Source: Edolisoma coerulescens
Taxonomy: Eukaryota; Chordata; Aves; Passeriformes; Campephagidae
Direction: 5' to 3'
DNA: 64,000 nucleotides
NCBI GenBank assembly: GCA_013397115.1
Contig: VWZW01002470.1
Coordinates: forward strand, 1,590,403-1,654,402
Shown here one piece after another: positions 52,487-64,000 of this stretch (positions within the stretch are counted from its first letter, which is position 1; every line of letters begins with the position of its first letter). The position numbers and the translations under genes are program-made. The notes under the pieces are model-generated. The model was not told where the DNA came from and did not search any database. It saw only the letters and a program-made list of their open reading frames with translations.

Positions 52487-55400
52487 CTGCAGCTCTGCCA
52501 GCTGCACAGGAGCTCCACGGGGCTGGCTGCAGAACAGACATGAGGGAGGAAATCCTTTATTGGGTTACTGGTACAAACACCCCGTGCAGCTCAGCAGCGC
52601 GGGCGGAGCAGCAGCACCCGGGGCACGGAGATGGAGATGGCCCAGCAGGACTGCCAGCAAGGGGAGCCTTTGTTTGAGAGGCACTGTCACAAAAGAGAAG
52701 TTCCTAGCAGGAAAGGCTAGCTCCTGTTTATATAGTTTATTTATTTGCTCTTTCCCAATTGCTGCTTCTGACATTACTGTTAGGATTTAATTTGCAATCC
52801 CTCTCTGGTGGCTCTCAGGTTTTCTTCTGAAAAGGTTAAGAGGAAATCCTTGAGACACACAGTTCTTCCTTAGATGTCTTACAATCAGCATTATGCACTG
52901 CAGAGCCAAATTAATGTATGCCCTTCCTTATTGTTTTCCTTCTTAATTCATTTCTTTCCATAAAGGCTCAGCAAGCACCAATTTTCCAAGCGAGTTTTTA
53001 ATCGCCTGAGCTCAGCATGATTACTGTCTCGCAATCTAGTTGCCATTTGATGCAATCAGTATTTCAGAATACAATAATCTTTTCTTTCCCCCCCAAAACT
53101 GAATGTTGCATGGCCAGCTGATAACACTTGGCTGCGAAGAAACATGAAATACTGGCAGTGCTGTGTGAGAGAATATAACCTGGGATTGCGAGGTCTTCCC
53201 CGGCCAAGTGCATGGAGGTGATGTGAAACACTTTTGTAAGATGGGGCACAAAGAAATTTATTATTCCAATGCTAAGAGCACAGGCTGGGGAGGCGGAGAG
53301 GGAAGGAAGGGGAAGATGGGAACGCGGCGTGCTGAAGTATTTCTTACTGCTGGAATGTTTGCTTTGAAAGGGCCTTTCAAGAGCACATGTTGCCAGGGGA
53401 GATTTTCTCTCCACATCTTTTATTGCCACCCCACAAATAAAAGATTTCAATACACCCATACTGGAAATCTGCAGACTTAAATAGTTCCTGCCACACAGAA
53501 GCTGGAGACTTTTAGATTTCCCCAACCTGCAGTGAGTTTAGCATGAGAGATTATCAGAGTGAAATGAGAAAATCCTTCCTTGGAGTAAATGCTTCATTGC
53601 TGTGTTTTTAAGCACATTTTGTGCACCATAAATGCCAAGTAAATGTTTTCAGAATTGCTAAGTGAAGATCAGGATCTGAGTACAAAAAGCAGGGGCAAAG
53701 TGACACTGAAGGAAATGAAGGGTAGAGGGGAAACAGCAGCTGCAAATGCGGGGCTGTATCCTTGGAGCAGAGCTGTGTCTCCTCCTTGCAGCCCGCCCTG
53801 CAGCACCCCAGAGTCACCTGCTCCTGCAGAGCACCTGCGATGGCTTTTGGTCTCTTTCTGGGAGGTGACACTGGGAGAAACCCAGAGGGGTACAGCTGGA
53901 TCCCGACTGCACATAGCCATGGTGAGATGGGGAGGATCCAGGCAGCGCTGCCAGCACTGACATGGGATGTCAGCTGGGGCCCTGAGACAGCGGGAGGCTT
54001 CTCCTTTCTGCTGCTGCTGAAGGAAGGAAAAGCCCACGGTGTGTGGCTGTTCCCCAGCTCTGGCTGTGGGTAGCACGCCACTGGAATTGTTTAGGTCCCA
54101 GCTTGTTTGTGTTTTGCAGTGCTGCTGGTGAGTTTGAAGTCTTGCACACAGCCATTTGCTAAGACCTTCTGTTCCTCACTAACTTGACAGTGTGGCTTGT
54201 TTAATCGCCTTCTGTTATTATTGATATTTTCATCTCGTGTAATCAATTCTGCTGAGGAAAAATATCTTATTGCCAGCTTTGATCCCCTTAATTCTTGTAA
54301 GATGATGCCTCCAGCTTTGGCCCATTTGAGGAATGCACAGATGGGTTTGTACAGGAGTGTGGCTCCTTGGAGAAGGCTGCTGACCTTGTGTGAGTCAGGG
54401 CTCCTGTTCAGTGAGACCAAAGAGATCCTGGAGGGGGCTGCTGCTGCCTGTCTTTCAAATAATTATTTTTCTGTCTGTCACTGGGAGTTCAGGGGAGCTG
54501 CAGCAAGCTCAGGGAAAAGCCTGAGGTACCTGAAAATGAAGGTGATTCTAAATAAAGAAGGCTGGGATGAGACAGGCAAGAAGAGAAAGAAGGAAAAGAA
54601 ACATGAGGTATCCTGAAAAGCAGGAACTTTACTGGAGCAGCTCACCCCTTCCCAACTCCCTGACTCAGAACGTTGGTGCAACCTTCCCTAAGCCCTTGGC
54701 TGTAGCTGCAGGCACTGTGCCTGTGCTGCTCTCCAAGGAGCAGGAGATGCCCATGAGTACAATCTGTCACAACTGGGGTGGCTGTTTGACCTCGTAAGAA
54801 ACGGATCCTTTGCACCAAATCCTTCCCATGGCTTCTCAAGGCTCCTGGAAGCTCCTTTCAGGTTCTGCCGAGTGTGTGAGAGGCACCCTCAAAGTGCCAG
54901 TGTGTTTTCCAGCCAGCAGCTCCTGACAGCACTGGAGCACAGAATGAGTTTTGGTTATTCTGGTCTGAATAAAATATTTTCTGCATAATCCCCCTGAACC
55001 CCAGAGTGTAGCCAGAGATGAAGTGCAGCACGGATGGGCACTGGGAGGCAGAATCCATCTGCATGGGAATGGCCCCAAATGCTGAATCAGTAAGTGCAGA
55101 TGCCCTGCACTGAACACGAGTTCTGGTGACCTTCACCAGCTGCAGGGGCTGCAGTGTTGGGCAACAGCGAAGGCAGCAAAGTGGTGAAAAACAAACATCT
55201 CACTGCCACAAAGAAGGGTCCTCTCTCGAGTGAAATCAATAGGGCTGCATCTCTGACCTGCATAAAACATGAGCCTTTAACAGAGTTATTTCTGAGAACA
55301 CAAGCTGAGAGCTTTGGTCGCCACAAACTGACTTCAGAGCCGCCCGCTGCAGGGGCTGCCGTGCCATAAAGATGAGACTGTTGGCAGGCAGAGAGAATTT

Positions 55401-57940
55401 CCTTAAAACTCATGAACCCTCCTTGAAATCCTGGGAAGAATATGAAATTATCTCAGAATAAGGTGAATGGACAGCAAAAAATGTATGGGTTTTGGCAGCA
55501 AGTGTGGTTAAAATCCCAACCAAAACTTCACCAAACCCTCTTTTGCCACAGAAGTGGAGATCAAGGCAAGAAACTATTTGAAGATTTCAGGATGAAATAG
55601 GAAGTGAAGCTGCAGAGGAGGAGATGACAGCTGTCCTACCACAGCCTCCAAAGTGCACCTGCAGCACAAACATTGGGAAAAAAATCCATGTGATGTCAGC
55701 TGAGAAGCCACTATGAAGAAAAGAGAGGGAGCATGAGTTTCTGAAAGAAAATAAAGGCAAAATCTATTCAGCTTTCAGTGCTGATTGCACAGAGTATAAA
55801 AGCACAGTGCAGCACCTGCTACCCTGCAGCAGGGATGCCTGGGATGCAAATGTTGCTCAGGACTTGTGTTCTGCTGGGGCAGAAATGTGACAGTCCCAGC
55901 ACTGGTTTGCACTGTCTGTGTTTGGTCTGTGTGGATGGGGGAGGAAGTGTCTCCAGAGAACAGCAGTACAAAAGAAAAATGGTGCATTAATTAAGGAATT
56001 GAATCTGTTCCTCACATGAACTCGTTCTTTTGTAGCTCTGGCAAGGAGGAGATGAAAGTAAGAGAGGGACCTAGGATTTCATGGGAGAGTAATTTCTGTA
56101 TCTGTGCGTGGAATATTCACATCTGGATTGCACCTCTGGGGTTCTCTGATCATGTCCCTCTGAGCAAACCCTCTTGGGCCTGGCAATGTGACCAAAATTC
56201 ATATAAAATCTCTGCTACTTTAACCAGCTTGGGTGGCACCCACAGCAAGGGATTCACCTGGGGCTAATGGACCTGAGCCTGCAGTACCTGGAAACCTGTG
56301 ACGCATTTTTACCCAAACCCAGGCTCACCAGTGTCCAGCTCATTCAGGTGCCTTTGCTGATGCTCTCAACCTGCTCTGTGTTCCGCTTTGTTTTCATTTT
56401 GCTTTCCCTGCCTCTTCCTCTAGGCATTTTTAACATAGCCTTTTCCTATCTGTTTTTCTAGGGATTTTTAATGACATCGTTTCCTTTCCAGACACAATCT
56501 GGAAGCATTTTCTGTTTGTGTGGCACCTCTAAGTTTTCTGGTTAGGAAAGAGAATTCATAATTTGTAGTAAAAGAGCCAGATCCATTGGCTTTCTGTGAT
56601 TCCAGGGATATATTTTTATGTTGTACATAGCTTTTACATAAACTTCTCTTGTGATGCAGTGAAGAGAAGGTAGAAACCTTTTCCCACTGTTCCCATGATT
56701 TTCTGTTCTTTCACTGTGGCATGTTGTTCTGTGTCTACACAGCCCTAAGGGAAGATGTTGAAAAACAAACGAAAAGAGAAAAACCCTAAAGTACAACAGG
56801 AAACTTAGGGCAGCGCTCTGCAGTTTGTCACTCACCTTTCGTGCATGAGTGGGAATGGTTGTTTCTGCCCAGATTTGAGGGGGAAACTGAAGGACTTTAC
56901 AGATCTGTCTTGGAATTTAGACAGGGTTCATACAAGTCCGTGGCTGGGGCTGGGGATGGCAGAAAGACTGACAGACAGCGAGGCCAACTCACTTGTAGCT
57001 GGATTTGAACAGGATGGTATTTGATGAGAGAGAAGCTCAGCCCACCCGTGTCATGCAGGCTTTGGATCACAAATGATCCAGTGAGAGCCCAATGGAGGAG
57101 TCAGGTAGCTCTGCACTGATTTTTCTGATAATTCAATCTCTGCCTTTAAGGGAAAGTCAATAGCAAAGTACTGATTTCAATAAGTCATGGTTTCTGAAGA
57201 GCTCTGTGAAAAAAGGCAAATTTTGTGTCAGAATGTGGCATTTTGACATTTGTTCTCACTGTGATTCGGTTTTTTAAAAGTTCTCCTCAAAAGAGAAAAC
57301 CCTGTGGTCTGTTGTGTTTTCTGCAGACCCTCATAGCCCTGAGGTCTGCAGCCTGCAGCAGAATCATTTTGGGATTTTGGGAGCTTTGGACCTGCCACCC
57401 CTGTGCTGCCAGTGCAGGGCCACCTGCCCAGAGGCCACCCATGTCCCTCTGAGCCACCCATGGTGTGTCCTCGGGGCTCCTCTTCTGTTTGAGGGTTTGA
57501 CAGGCTGTATTCCCTTCTCGGGAGAAAGGAGGATTGTGCCCGTTAATTCTTTTGTGAAACACTCTGGGATGGCTCGCAGAGAACCTCCAGAGAAACACCA
57601 ACACGGCTCGATGGCTCGTGGCAGCTGTGTGGGGCTGGATGGATGGGGTTGGACAGCCCTGTGCAGGGAAAGCTGCCATCCTTGGCAAGGCCATTCCCCC
57701 AGCACTGCCCCTTGCCCACGGTGCAAGACACCCAAAGGTCGGCAGCTCCAGCCTGTCACTGCAAGAGGAAATAAAGGTGAGGTGTGAGGAGATGTCGGTG
57801 TCCCCTCGCTCCTGCTGGCCTTTGAGGAGGCACACACAGCGCCGGTGCATGGCTGTGACAGAACATTCCCATCTCCAGTGCAGTTTATTCCCTGCTGCCA
57901 GTGCAGCAGCCAAACATTTGTATTGCAATTGCAGCAGGCA

Positions 57941-58022
57941 TTCGTAATTACGTCTGTATAATTACATTTATAATTATAAATATATGTAATTATAAATAAT
58001 TGTTTGTAATTATTAAAATATT
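57941..58022. repeat. AT-rich quasi-palindromic tract
   Basis: About 80 bases dominated by recurring GTAATTA, TAATTATAAAT and their reverse complements, giving many overlapping inverted repeats. It resembles a degenerate AT-rich microsatellite and could be unstable or form cruciforms. Confidence 0.6.
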
Positions 58023-61000
58023 CTGCTCCGCAGAGGCCGGGATGTGCTTCTTTCACCCCTGTTGGAGTTTGGATTTACTGGCAGAATGAAAGTGAGAGAA
58101 CAGAGAGAGCAGAGCAGAGGGCACCCTGAGCTTTGTCCCCAAATGGGGCTGTTCCTGCAGGATTTGTTCTGTTCTGCTCACTGCCCTTCCTGCCTCGCAG
58201 GGACAATTCACTCCTCTCCTGCTCCAGGTGCAGAACACAAAGGCAGCTGCTGGTGTGAGCAGATCAGATTTTCCATATTTCTGGGACATGGGGACTTTTT
58301 CTTTCCAGTGCTCTCATCCAAAGGAGCTCCCCATGTTTCCCTGAGTGAGTACCCAGGAATATTCTCCCAGAGCCCTTTTCTGACCAGGGAGCCTCTCCCA
58401 ATGCTGATGTTCTGTGCCATCGAGCATTAGATGGACAAGACAGTCCAGGAGAGTCCAGTCTCATAAGACCAGAGAAGAAAAGTAACTTCTTAGGTAAAGA
58501 CTCCTGACGTTCTCTCCAAATAATTCTGTTGAAGCACTTGGCTGAATGAATGCAGTTTAAGGGCTGCTTTTGCTGGCTGTGTCGGCTCTCTGAATGTCCC
58601 ATTTTTCCCTTTTTACTAATCAATGAATTATTTGTTGCTCAGAGACTAAATGCTAACTGGGAAGACTCATGAATGTCGATGTAGCACTGTCTAGGCATAG
58701 GACCAGGGTTTTCTTTACAAAACAAAAGTGTGCTGCTGTGTATTTAAGAGCTTTTGGGGGATTTTTTCTGGTTTTCTGTTGATCCTTTGGGATAAGGATG
58801 GTGTATCCTTGTGTTAGTGGGACAAGATTAAAGGCTAGATTAGTGTGGCAAATATTCATGACTTAAGACATTCCTCTTAATACTGTTAAGCTCCCAAGCG
58901 TTCCAGCTTGTCTGTCTGGTCTTGGGGGCTTTGCAGAGTTGTTGTTGCCATCTATTCCCATGGCCTCCCTAGGGAAGGGATGCAGTGTCCCAGGGTGGGA
59001 GGAGCAGCACGTGGGGCTCCTTTTCCTTGAGGATTAATGCAGGAGCAGCACAGGGGCTCGGTGGGCACTGGCCCTGCTGTAGCAGCCTCCTCTCTGCCCC
59101 ACGTGCAGCCCTGTCCTGCACCAGGGCTCTGCAGCCTCCGTGTCCTTGAGCTTTCTGCTCTCAGCGCTGTCACACCTGTGGAATATTTGCATTCCCCAGG
59201 AGCGCTGAGAAGCCAGCAGGCACAGAAGGGTGGGTTGGCTCAGCAGTTCCAGCGGATCTGCTGGGTTTGCTCAAGTACACAGTCTGTACAAACCTCTGTT
59301 TGCCCCTATCAGAATTTCATTGGAAAAACGGAAGGATACGCAATACACGAAATTGAATGAATATGCATGTAATTGTTTCTTTTTCTTTAATTTCATGGAG
59401 CCTTAGATCTTAAATTTCAGTCACAGGGATTAGAGCCATGAATCATGATCACTACGTTTATTTAGTGCTCAGAAAATGACTTTTAAAGCCCATTATTTTA
59501 CAAAGAACGTTGCATCTGATGCTGCCTGAGTATTTTCCCCTCTTACTTTTCTCACACATGTGCAAATTATTCTGTCAGTTTATAACCCCATTCGTGTGAG
59601 CAATTCAACTGGGGGAAAACAGAGAGGGGGGAAAACCCACCTTAGCTTATAGCCCAAACATATGGGTTATTTTCACCTAATTAACAGCTTTTACAGAGCA
59701 GGTTCAGTGTTTGCAATTAGATGGGTGCAAGAAAGAGCTGGTACCATCTGCTGGGGTTTCACCAGACAAACAGCTCTTAAGCCCTTCTGGGAGAGCAGCT
59801 GATGAATATGAAGAATGTGGATGTTTACATAAACTAACAAGTGCTGGTAATGCCTAATCTGCAGAAGTGGAAGGATCAGATATTTAAGCAAATCCACCTC
59901 AGACGAGCGTGTGCTTGGAATTTGTGCTGGAGAGAGATCCCTTATCTCGGTGCAGAGAATGAAGATGTCTGTCTGGAGATAAGCAGGCCTGGCTGGGAAG
60001 GATGCTGGCCCCGGAGAGGCACTGCATCATGGTGACAAGGCGAGCAGGAGCCAGGCTGACTTGCATACGAGATTGCTCTAAAGAAACAGAAACTCACGGA
60101 GCAAGAATGGGACTGACACGATTTTGATGGCAAGTGGATAAGGAAGAAAGGAGATCCTGCTCTAAGCTCTGCTCCATGTGTTCTCATTATCAACAAAAGC
60201 AGTGACTGAATGGGGAAAAAAAAGCATTCCTGAAGCTTTCCCCAAACACAAACTGTGCCGAGATTGAAATGAGCTTGGAGCACACGAAATAAGTTTCATG
60301 TGCACCTGCTCTGCTGCATCCTGGCAGTGCAACTGCTGCTCTATCAAGGGATAATTGCAGTTTGTCCAAACAACTTGAAGTATGACATACCAAAGAACTT
60401 GAGCCTCCAAAACCACACTGCCTACAAGCCTTTGTTCCAAGCTGGTGTCACAGTTGGCTGTCACTGCGTTACAATAGACAGTGAAGTCCTCACAGCCTTG
60501 AAAACTCCTGGTCTGGGGCCAGTAAAGCAGGAGAAAGTCTCTCACTCACTTCAACAAGGGCTGGATCAAATTTCCAAAAGCTGTATCCCTTCCCAGTTCC
60601 ATCCCGTTTCTCTTTCACACATCACAGCCGATTCCCATCTTGTTCCCAGCCCACTGCAGAAACGCCTGAGCTCAGACCCACAGCAACACAGCCACCTCTG
60701 TCATTTAGTTATTGGCATCGAGCAGCATTCCTTCTCCTGCAGGGGAGGTGACATTCCTGGGGACCAACCACTGCCTGTTCCAGGTACCCTGAGCAAAGGC
60801 ATTCTCTTATCTTCCAGGCATCTTAACATGGCCATGGATTTAACCTGATGAAGATCTCTCTTTCTCAGTCTGCACAGGGTGATGAGAAATCAGCGGGCAG
60901 AGCAGAAACAGTAACTTTGAATTCCAACAGAATTCCTCAACTTGATTTTTTTGTAGAAAATTGCAATTAAAAGCTCAGCTGATGGGTAAAAGGATCTTAT

Positions 61001-64000
61001 TATGTGAGGCAGAGAACATTTTGGCAGCCCCCATGTACTGCTTTAGCTGCCCCCCACTTGCTTTCAGTATTTCCTCTCCATTATCAATAAGAAGGAAATG
61101 CTGGAGCATCTGCCCTTGCTCTGCTGCTGTGGGTGCTCAGTGGTTGTTGCTGAGCTGGAATTGAGCAGCAGGCTGGAGCACACACCCACCTTCCCTGGCC
61201 CTCCCCTCTCAACCTGTGTCCCCACCAAACTTCTCCTCTGCAGCAGGAACGCCCCTGCACGGTGCCAGGAAGGGAACGGGAGCAGCTGCTCTGCACCTGG
61301 GACTGGGATCCTGGCACATCTCAGGCGTTGTTTAATAATTTTGCACAGATCAACAGTTTTTGAATAGTGCACACTTCATTCCGTTCAGCAGGTTTTTAAA
61401 CTCTCATCGTGCATTCGTGGATCACTGCACCTTTTCTAAGCCTCAGCAACTGTCTGCATTGTTAAACCAAAATGTTAATGCCTGCCGTGCTGTCCTTCCC
61501 TCTAGTTCAGTGCATTTCAATGGGGGTTAAATGCTAAAACCACTCTAAAACTTCGAACACCCATTCACATCATCACCAGCTACACCTGGGCTCACCTCCC
61601 TCCTCCCTCAGTTTCCTGCTTCTCTTCCTCAGCAGTGTGAAACAGGGACCCATGGAGAAAAGGAGCAGAGGCTTCTTCACTGAACCAGCGAGGTGTCCCT
61701 AACTCTGTGGTGCCACTGCTGCTGAGCTGCTGCTCAGACGGTCCCACGGTGCCCACGCGGAGCTCTGGGTGACTGCTGCTCCCCCTCCACAAACCCATTG
61801 CTCAGACCATTGTGGTTTTCTGGTCTCTTGGACACACAGCACTTCAGTAAATTATCTGGTTTTCCAGATCTGTGCTTTCCTGGATGAAGGATTTTCCTTT
61901 CAATCTTGCTTGTAACTCCTCGTCGTTACAGTCAGGCCTGAGTGTAAATCACAGATTGCATTTTGTACCCCTGCCAGAAGTGCTCTTCAGGACAGGCCCT
62001 GTCTGGCAAGCACAGTTATGGTGTTGTTACTGTCTGTATCTGTGATGTTCTTGTGGCTCAGTGCAGCCATGGGGATTCTTTTGAGGGCTTTAAACTGGGT
62101 CTGTGTCGGGCTGTGTGCTCCTGTCAGGGCAAGCAGTTGCCAGGCTGTGCTTCTGTCTCTAATGAGAGACACTCAGAGTCCAGAGATGAGTTTTGGATCT
62201 CCTGCTTTAGTCCTTTAGAGCAATAAAACTGGGAAGAAAGACCATTACAAAATGATCATTTCAAAATGGCCTGGACTTCCCACTGGGTTTGATTGTGTGG
62301 TTTTGGAAATGCCTGCTAACCAGAGAAACTCTGGCCTCTGCTGCTGGAGCATCCTCCACTTGATTCGTTTGGATTGACTTCAGCAGTTTTAAGCCTTTGG
62401 GTGATTAAAAAACCAGCAGATGTATCTGAAAATAACCAAGCCAAACACAGCCCTGTTCCTGCAGACAGATGATGTGACCAGCCTGTTTCTACAGGATCCC
62501 ACAGTGCTGACGGGGCCAAACAAACTTCCCTGCCCCCATCCAAATTTCTTGTTTCAGTGTGAAGTATGTGATTTAATTCTTGGTGGAGGTTGCAATTAAA
62601 GACTACTTAGGATGAAGAGCGTTGGAACTGCTTCGGGCTCACCTTGACATATCTCATTTTCTACCTTTTCTCCAGTGAAAGCTGGTGGTAGGGAGGGGGA
62701 AATCATTCTAATCCTATTTGTAAGTGTAGCTATTGGACTGCACTGAGTCAGGCAGTTTGTATCCTGTTCCTGTGTAACATTATTATTCAATGATAAGATG
62801 AAAAACAAACACAGATCGAACACATGGGATGGGGAATACTCGACTTAAACTCTTGCTATTGTTTCTAAGTAGGAAACAAACCTTAGAATATATCCCAGGG
62901 GATTCCTAAAGCCAACACTTCTATCTGAAACCACAGCAGCTATTCCAGAGAACAGTACTCGGAGAACTGATTTGCCCATAAAAACAAATTAACGGGAAAA
63001 GAATGTTTCAAAAATGACACTTCCAAGACTATTCTGCACATGTGGAAGATTAAAAGGGAATAAAACCTCTTGTTTTATTAGTTTAAATTCCAGCATCATG
63101 TCATTTGCCATCCTTTACTCTGTATATTCTTAATCTAGCATTTGCCTCAAATTGCTTGCAGCCAATATCTGCAGACCCCGGAGCACAAGACGAGCTGGGG
63201 CAGGGGGAGGCAGAGCTACGGCGAGAATTATCTGCATGGAGAAATCCGTGCTTGTGGAGAGGCTGAAACAGATCCTTGTGAGGCCTGGCAGGCCACATGC
63301 AGGGCTTGGATCCAGGACATTTTGTGAGGGGCAGGGGATCCAGGATGGTTTGTGAGGGGCATGGGGCGTGGGCAGAGGTGCCAGGGCAAGGGCAATGCCT
63401 CCTCAGCGCAGGGTGCCCCTCGCCTGGCTGGGTCCTGGGGGGCTCTGGGAGCCCCACACGCTCTGTGCCACCCGTGCAGGTGGGACAGGAGCCTCAGGGA
63501 TCAGCCCCATGTTGTGTACCTCAGTTTCCTTTAAATGGCTTGTAAAATACCCACATCCCTTTGAGTTTATGTGCCAAAAATTCCCAGGTGAAAAGTGCCA
63601 CAGGACAGCTTTGCACTGTGCTTGGTCTCACGCTTACATCCACTTAGTCCCTGTTGCTTTGCCCTGAATTAACCAGAATTCCTTCCTTTGGGTAGGAGTT
63701 TTTCCTTTTTAATTCATTATCCCTGTCCATACACAGCTGTATGCAAATATCAGAGAGAAGAGTTTGGCTGAAGGTGAAAAAAGATGAACTTGGAGATGAG
63801 GTGTGGGCTGGGAACGCCCCGAGGTGCTGCTGACAGGAGAGGGATGCCCTGTGGCCGGGTCTCTGCTGAAGCATCTCGCTCTCTCCTCCCACACAAAAGT
63901 GTGGAGGAAAATGGTTGTGCCAGGCAGGGTTTCAGCGTGCCCAAAAACCTCCTGAGCAGCAAACAGCCACAAGGGCTGTGACTGTCTTCTGTCTCACGAG

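Larger units (their letters stand above)
1..64000 (+). other. TMEM132C: Interior of a TMEM132-family gene (partial; both ends outside the window)
   Basis: Two in-phase exons with clear TMEM132 similarity lie on the plus strand 26.6 kb apart, so the window is the middle of one long gene. Vertebrate TMEM132 proteins are roughly 1,000-1,100 residue single-pass type I membrane proteins with a signal peptide, a long ectodomain with Ig-like folds, one transmembrane helix and a short cytoplasmic tail; roles in adhesion or linking the membrane to the cytoskeleton have been proposed. The signal peptide, the transmembrane exon and the untranslated regions are not in this window. Very long introns are typical of TMEM132B, C and D. 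The A and E paralogues fit worse from what I recall of their sequences. TMEM132C is my preferred assignment, TMEM132B is a serious alternative and TMEM132D is less likely. The symbol is tentative. Confidence 0.85.
44331..64000 (+). other. Intron downstream of exon B (5' portion, at least 19.7 kb)
   Basis: No further TMEM132 exon was recognised up to the window end. The first 400 bases are GC-rich, continuing the composition of exon B. Content: a probable MIR-type SINE at 46.99-47.13 kb, a 9-bp triple repeat at 52.46 kb, an AT-rich quasi-palindrome at about 57.94-58.02 kb, and GC-rich patches at about 57.35-57.75 kb and 63.16-63.48 kb that are open on both strands. The remainder is unique sequence without support for a gene. 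Confidence 0.75.

Noticed and set aside
57364..58056. 230-codon open frame on the minus strand, with overlapping long frames on both strands
   Set aside because: GC-rich patch running into an AT-rich repeat. Several frames are open at once, which is the signature of low stop density, not a gene.
63517..63570. Possible second MIR-like piece (ACCTCAGTTTCC followed by TTGTAAAATACC)
   Set aside because: Only one short landmark of the SINE is present, and no head or core sequence precedes it.
1..64000. Endogenous retrovirus, full-length transposon, tRNA, rRNA, snRNA, known microRNA or CRISPR array
   Set aside because: None was recognised on reading both strands. No paired long terminal repeats, polymerase motifs, tRNA-like promoter boxes outside the SINE remnant, or regularly spaced direct repeats were seen.

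Overview
This is a stretch of vertebrate nuclear genome, most likely from a bird. Three short 3'-end fragments of CR1 retrotransposons, the dominant avian interspersed repeat, can be read directly. There are no Alu, B1 or L1 elements, repeats are sparse overall, and only about half a percent of the bases are coding. Nothing suggests a prokaryote, plasmid, phage or organelle, so operons, ribosome binding sites and CRISPR arrays do not apply.

The window lies wholly inside one large plus-strand gene of the TMEM132 family, which encodes single-pass membrane proteins with a large extracellular part containing Ig-like folds. Two consecutive coding exons are visible: exon A (17361-17547, 62 codons plus the last base of a split codon) and exon B (44187-44330, 48 codons). 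They join in phase 0 and together encode a conserved middle part of the ectodomain. Both have canonical AG/GT borders and a good branch-site match about 30 bases upstream. The paralogue is B, C or D. I favour TMEM132C, but this rests on recalled similarity only.

Layout: 1-17360 is the 3' part of an intron at least 17.4 kb long, with two CR1 fragments. 17361-17547 is exon A. 17548-44186 is a complete 26.6 kb intron holding a third, longer CR1 fragment, a nine-copy 16-bp pyrimidine-rich minisatellite, two imperfect hairpins and several AT-rich stretches that look like conserved non-coding DNA. 44187-44330 is exon B. 44331-64000 is the 5' part of an intron at least 19.7 kb long, containing a probable ancient MIR-type SINE and an AT-rich quasi-palindrome.

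No second gene, structural RNA gene, full-length mobile element or new enzymatic system was found. The many other open frames are best explained by chance, mostly in GC-rich patches open on both strands. The more interesting non-coding observations are the two hairpins, the minisatellite, the MIR fossil and the candidate conserved elements. These need alignments that could not be run here.
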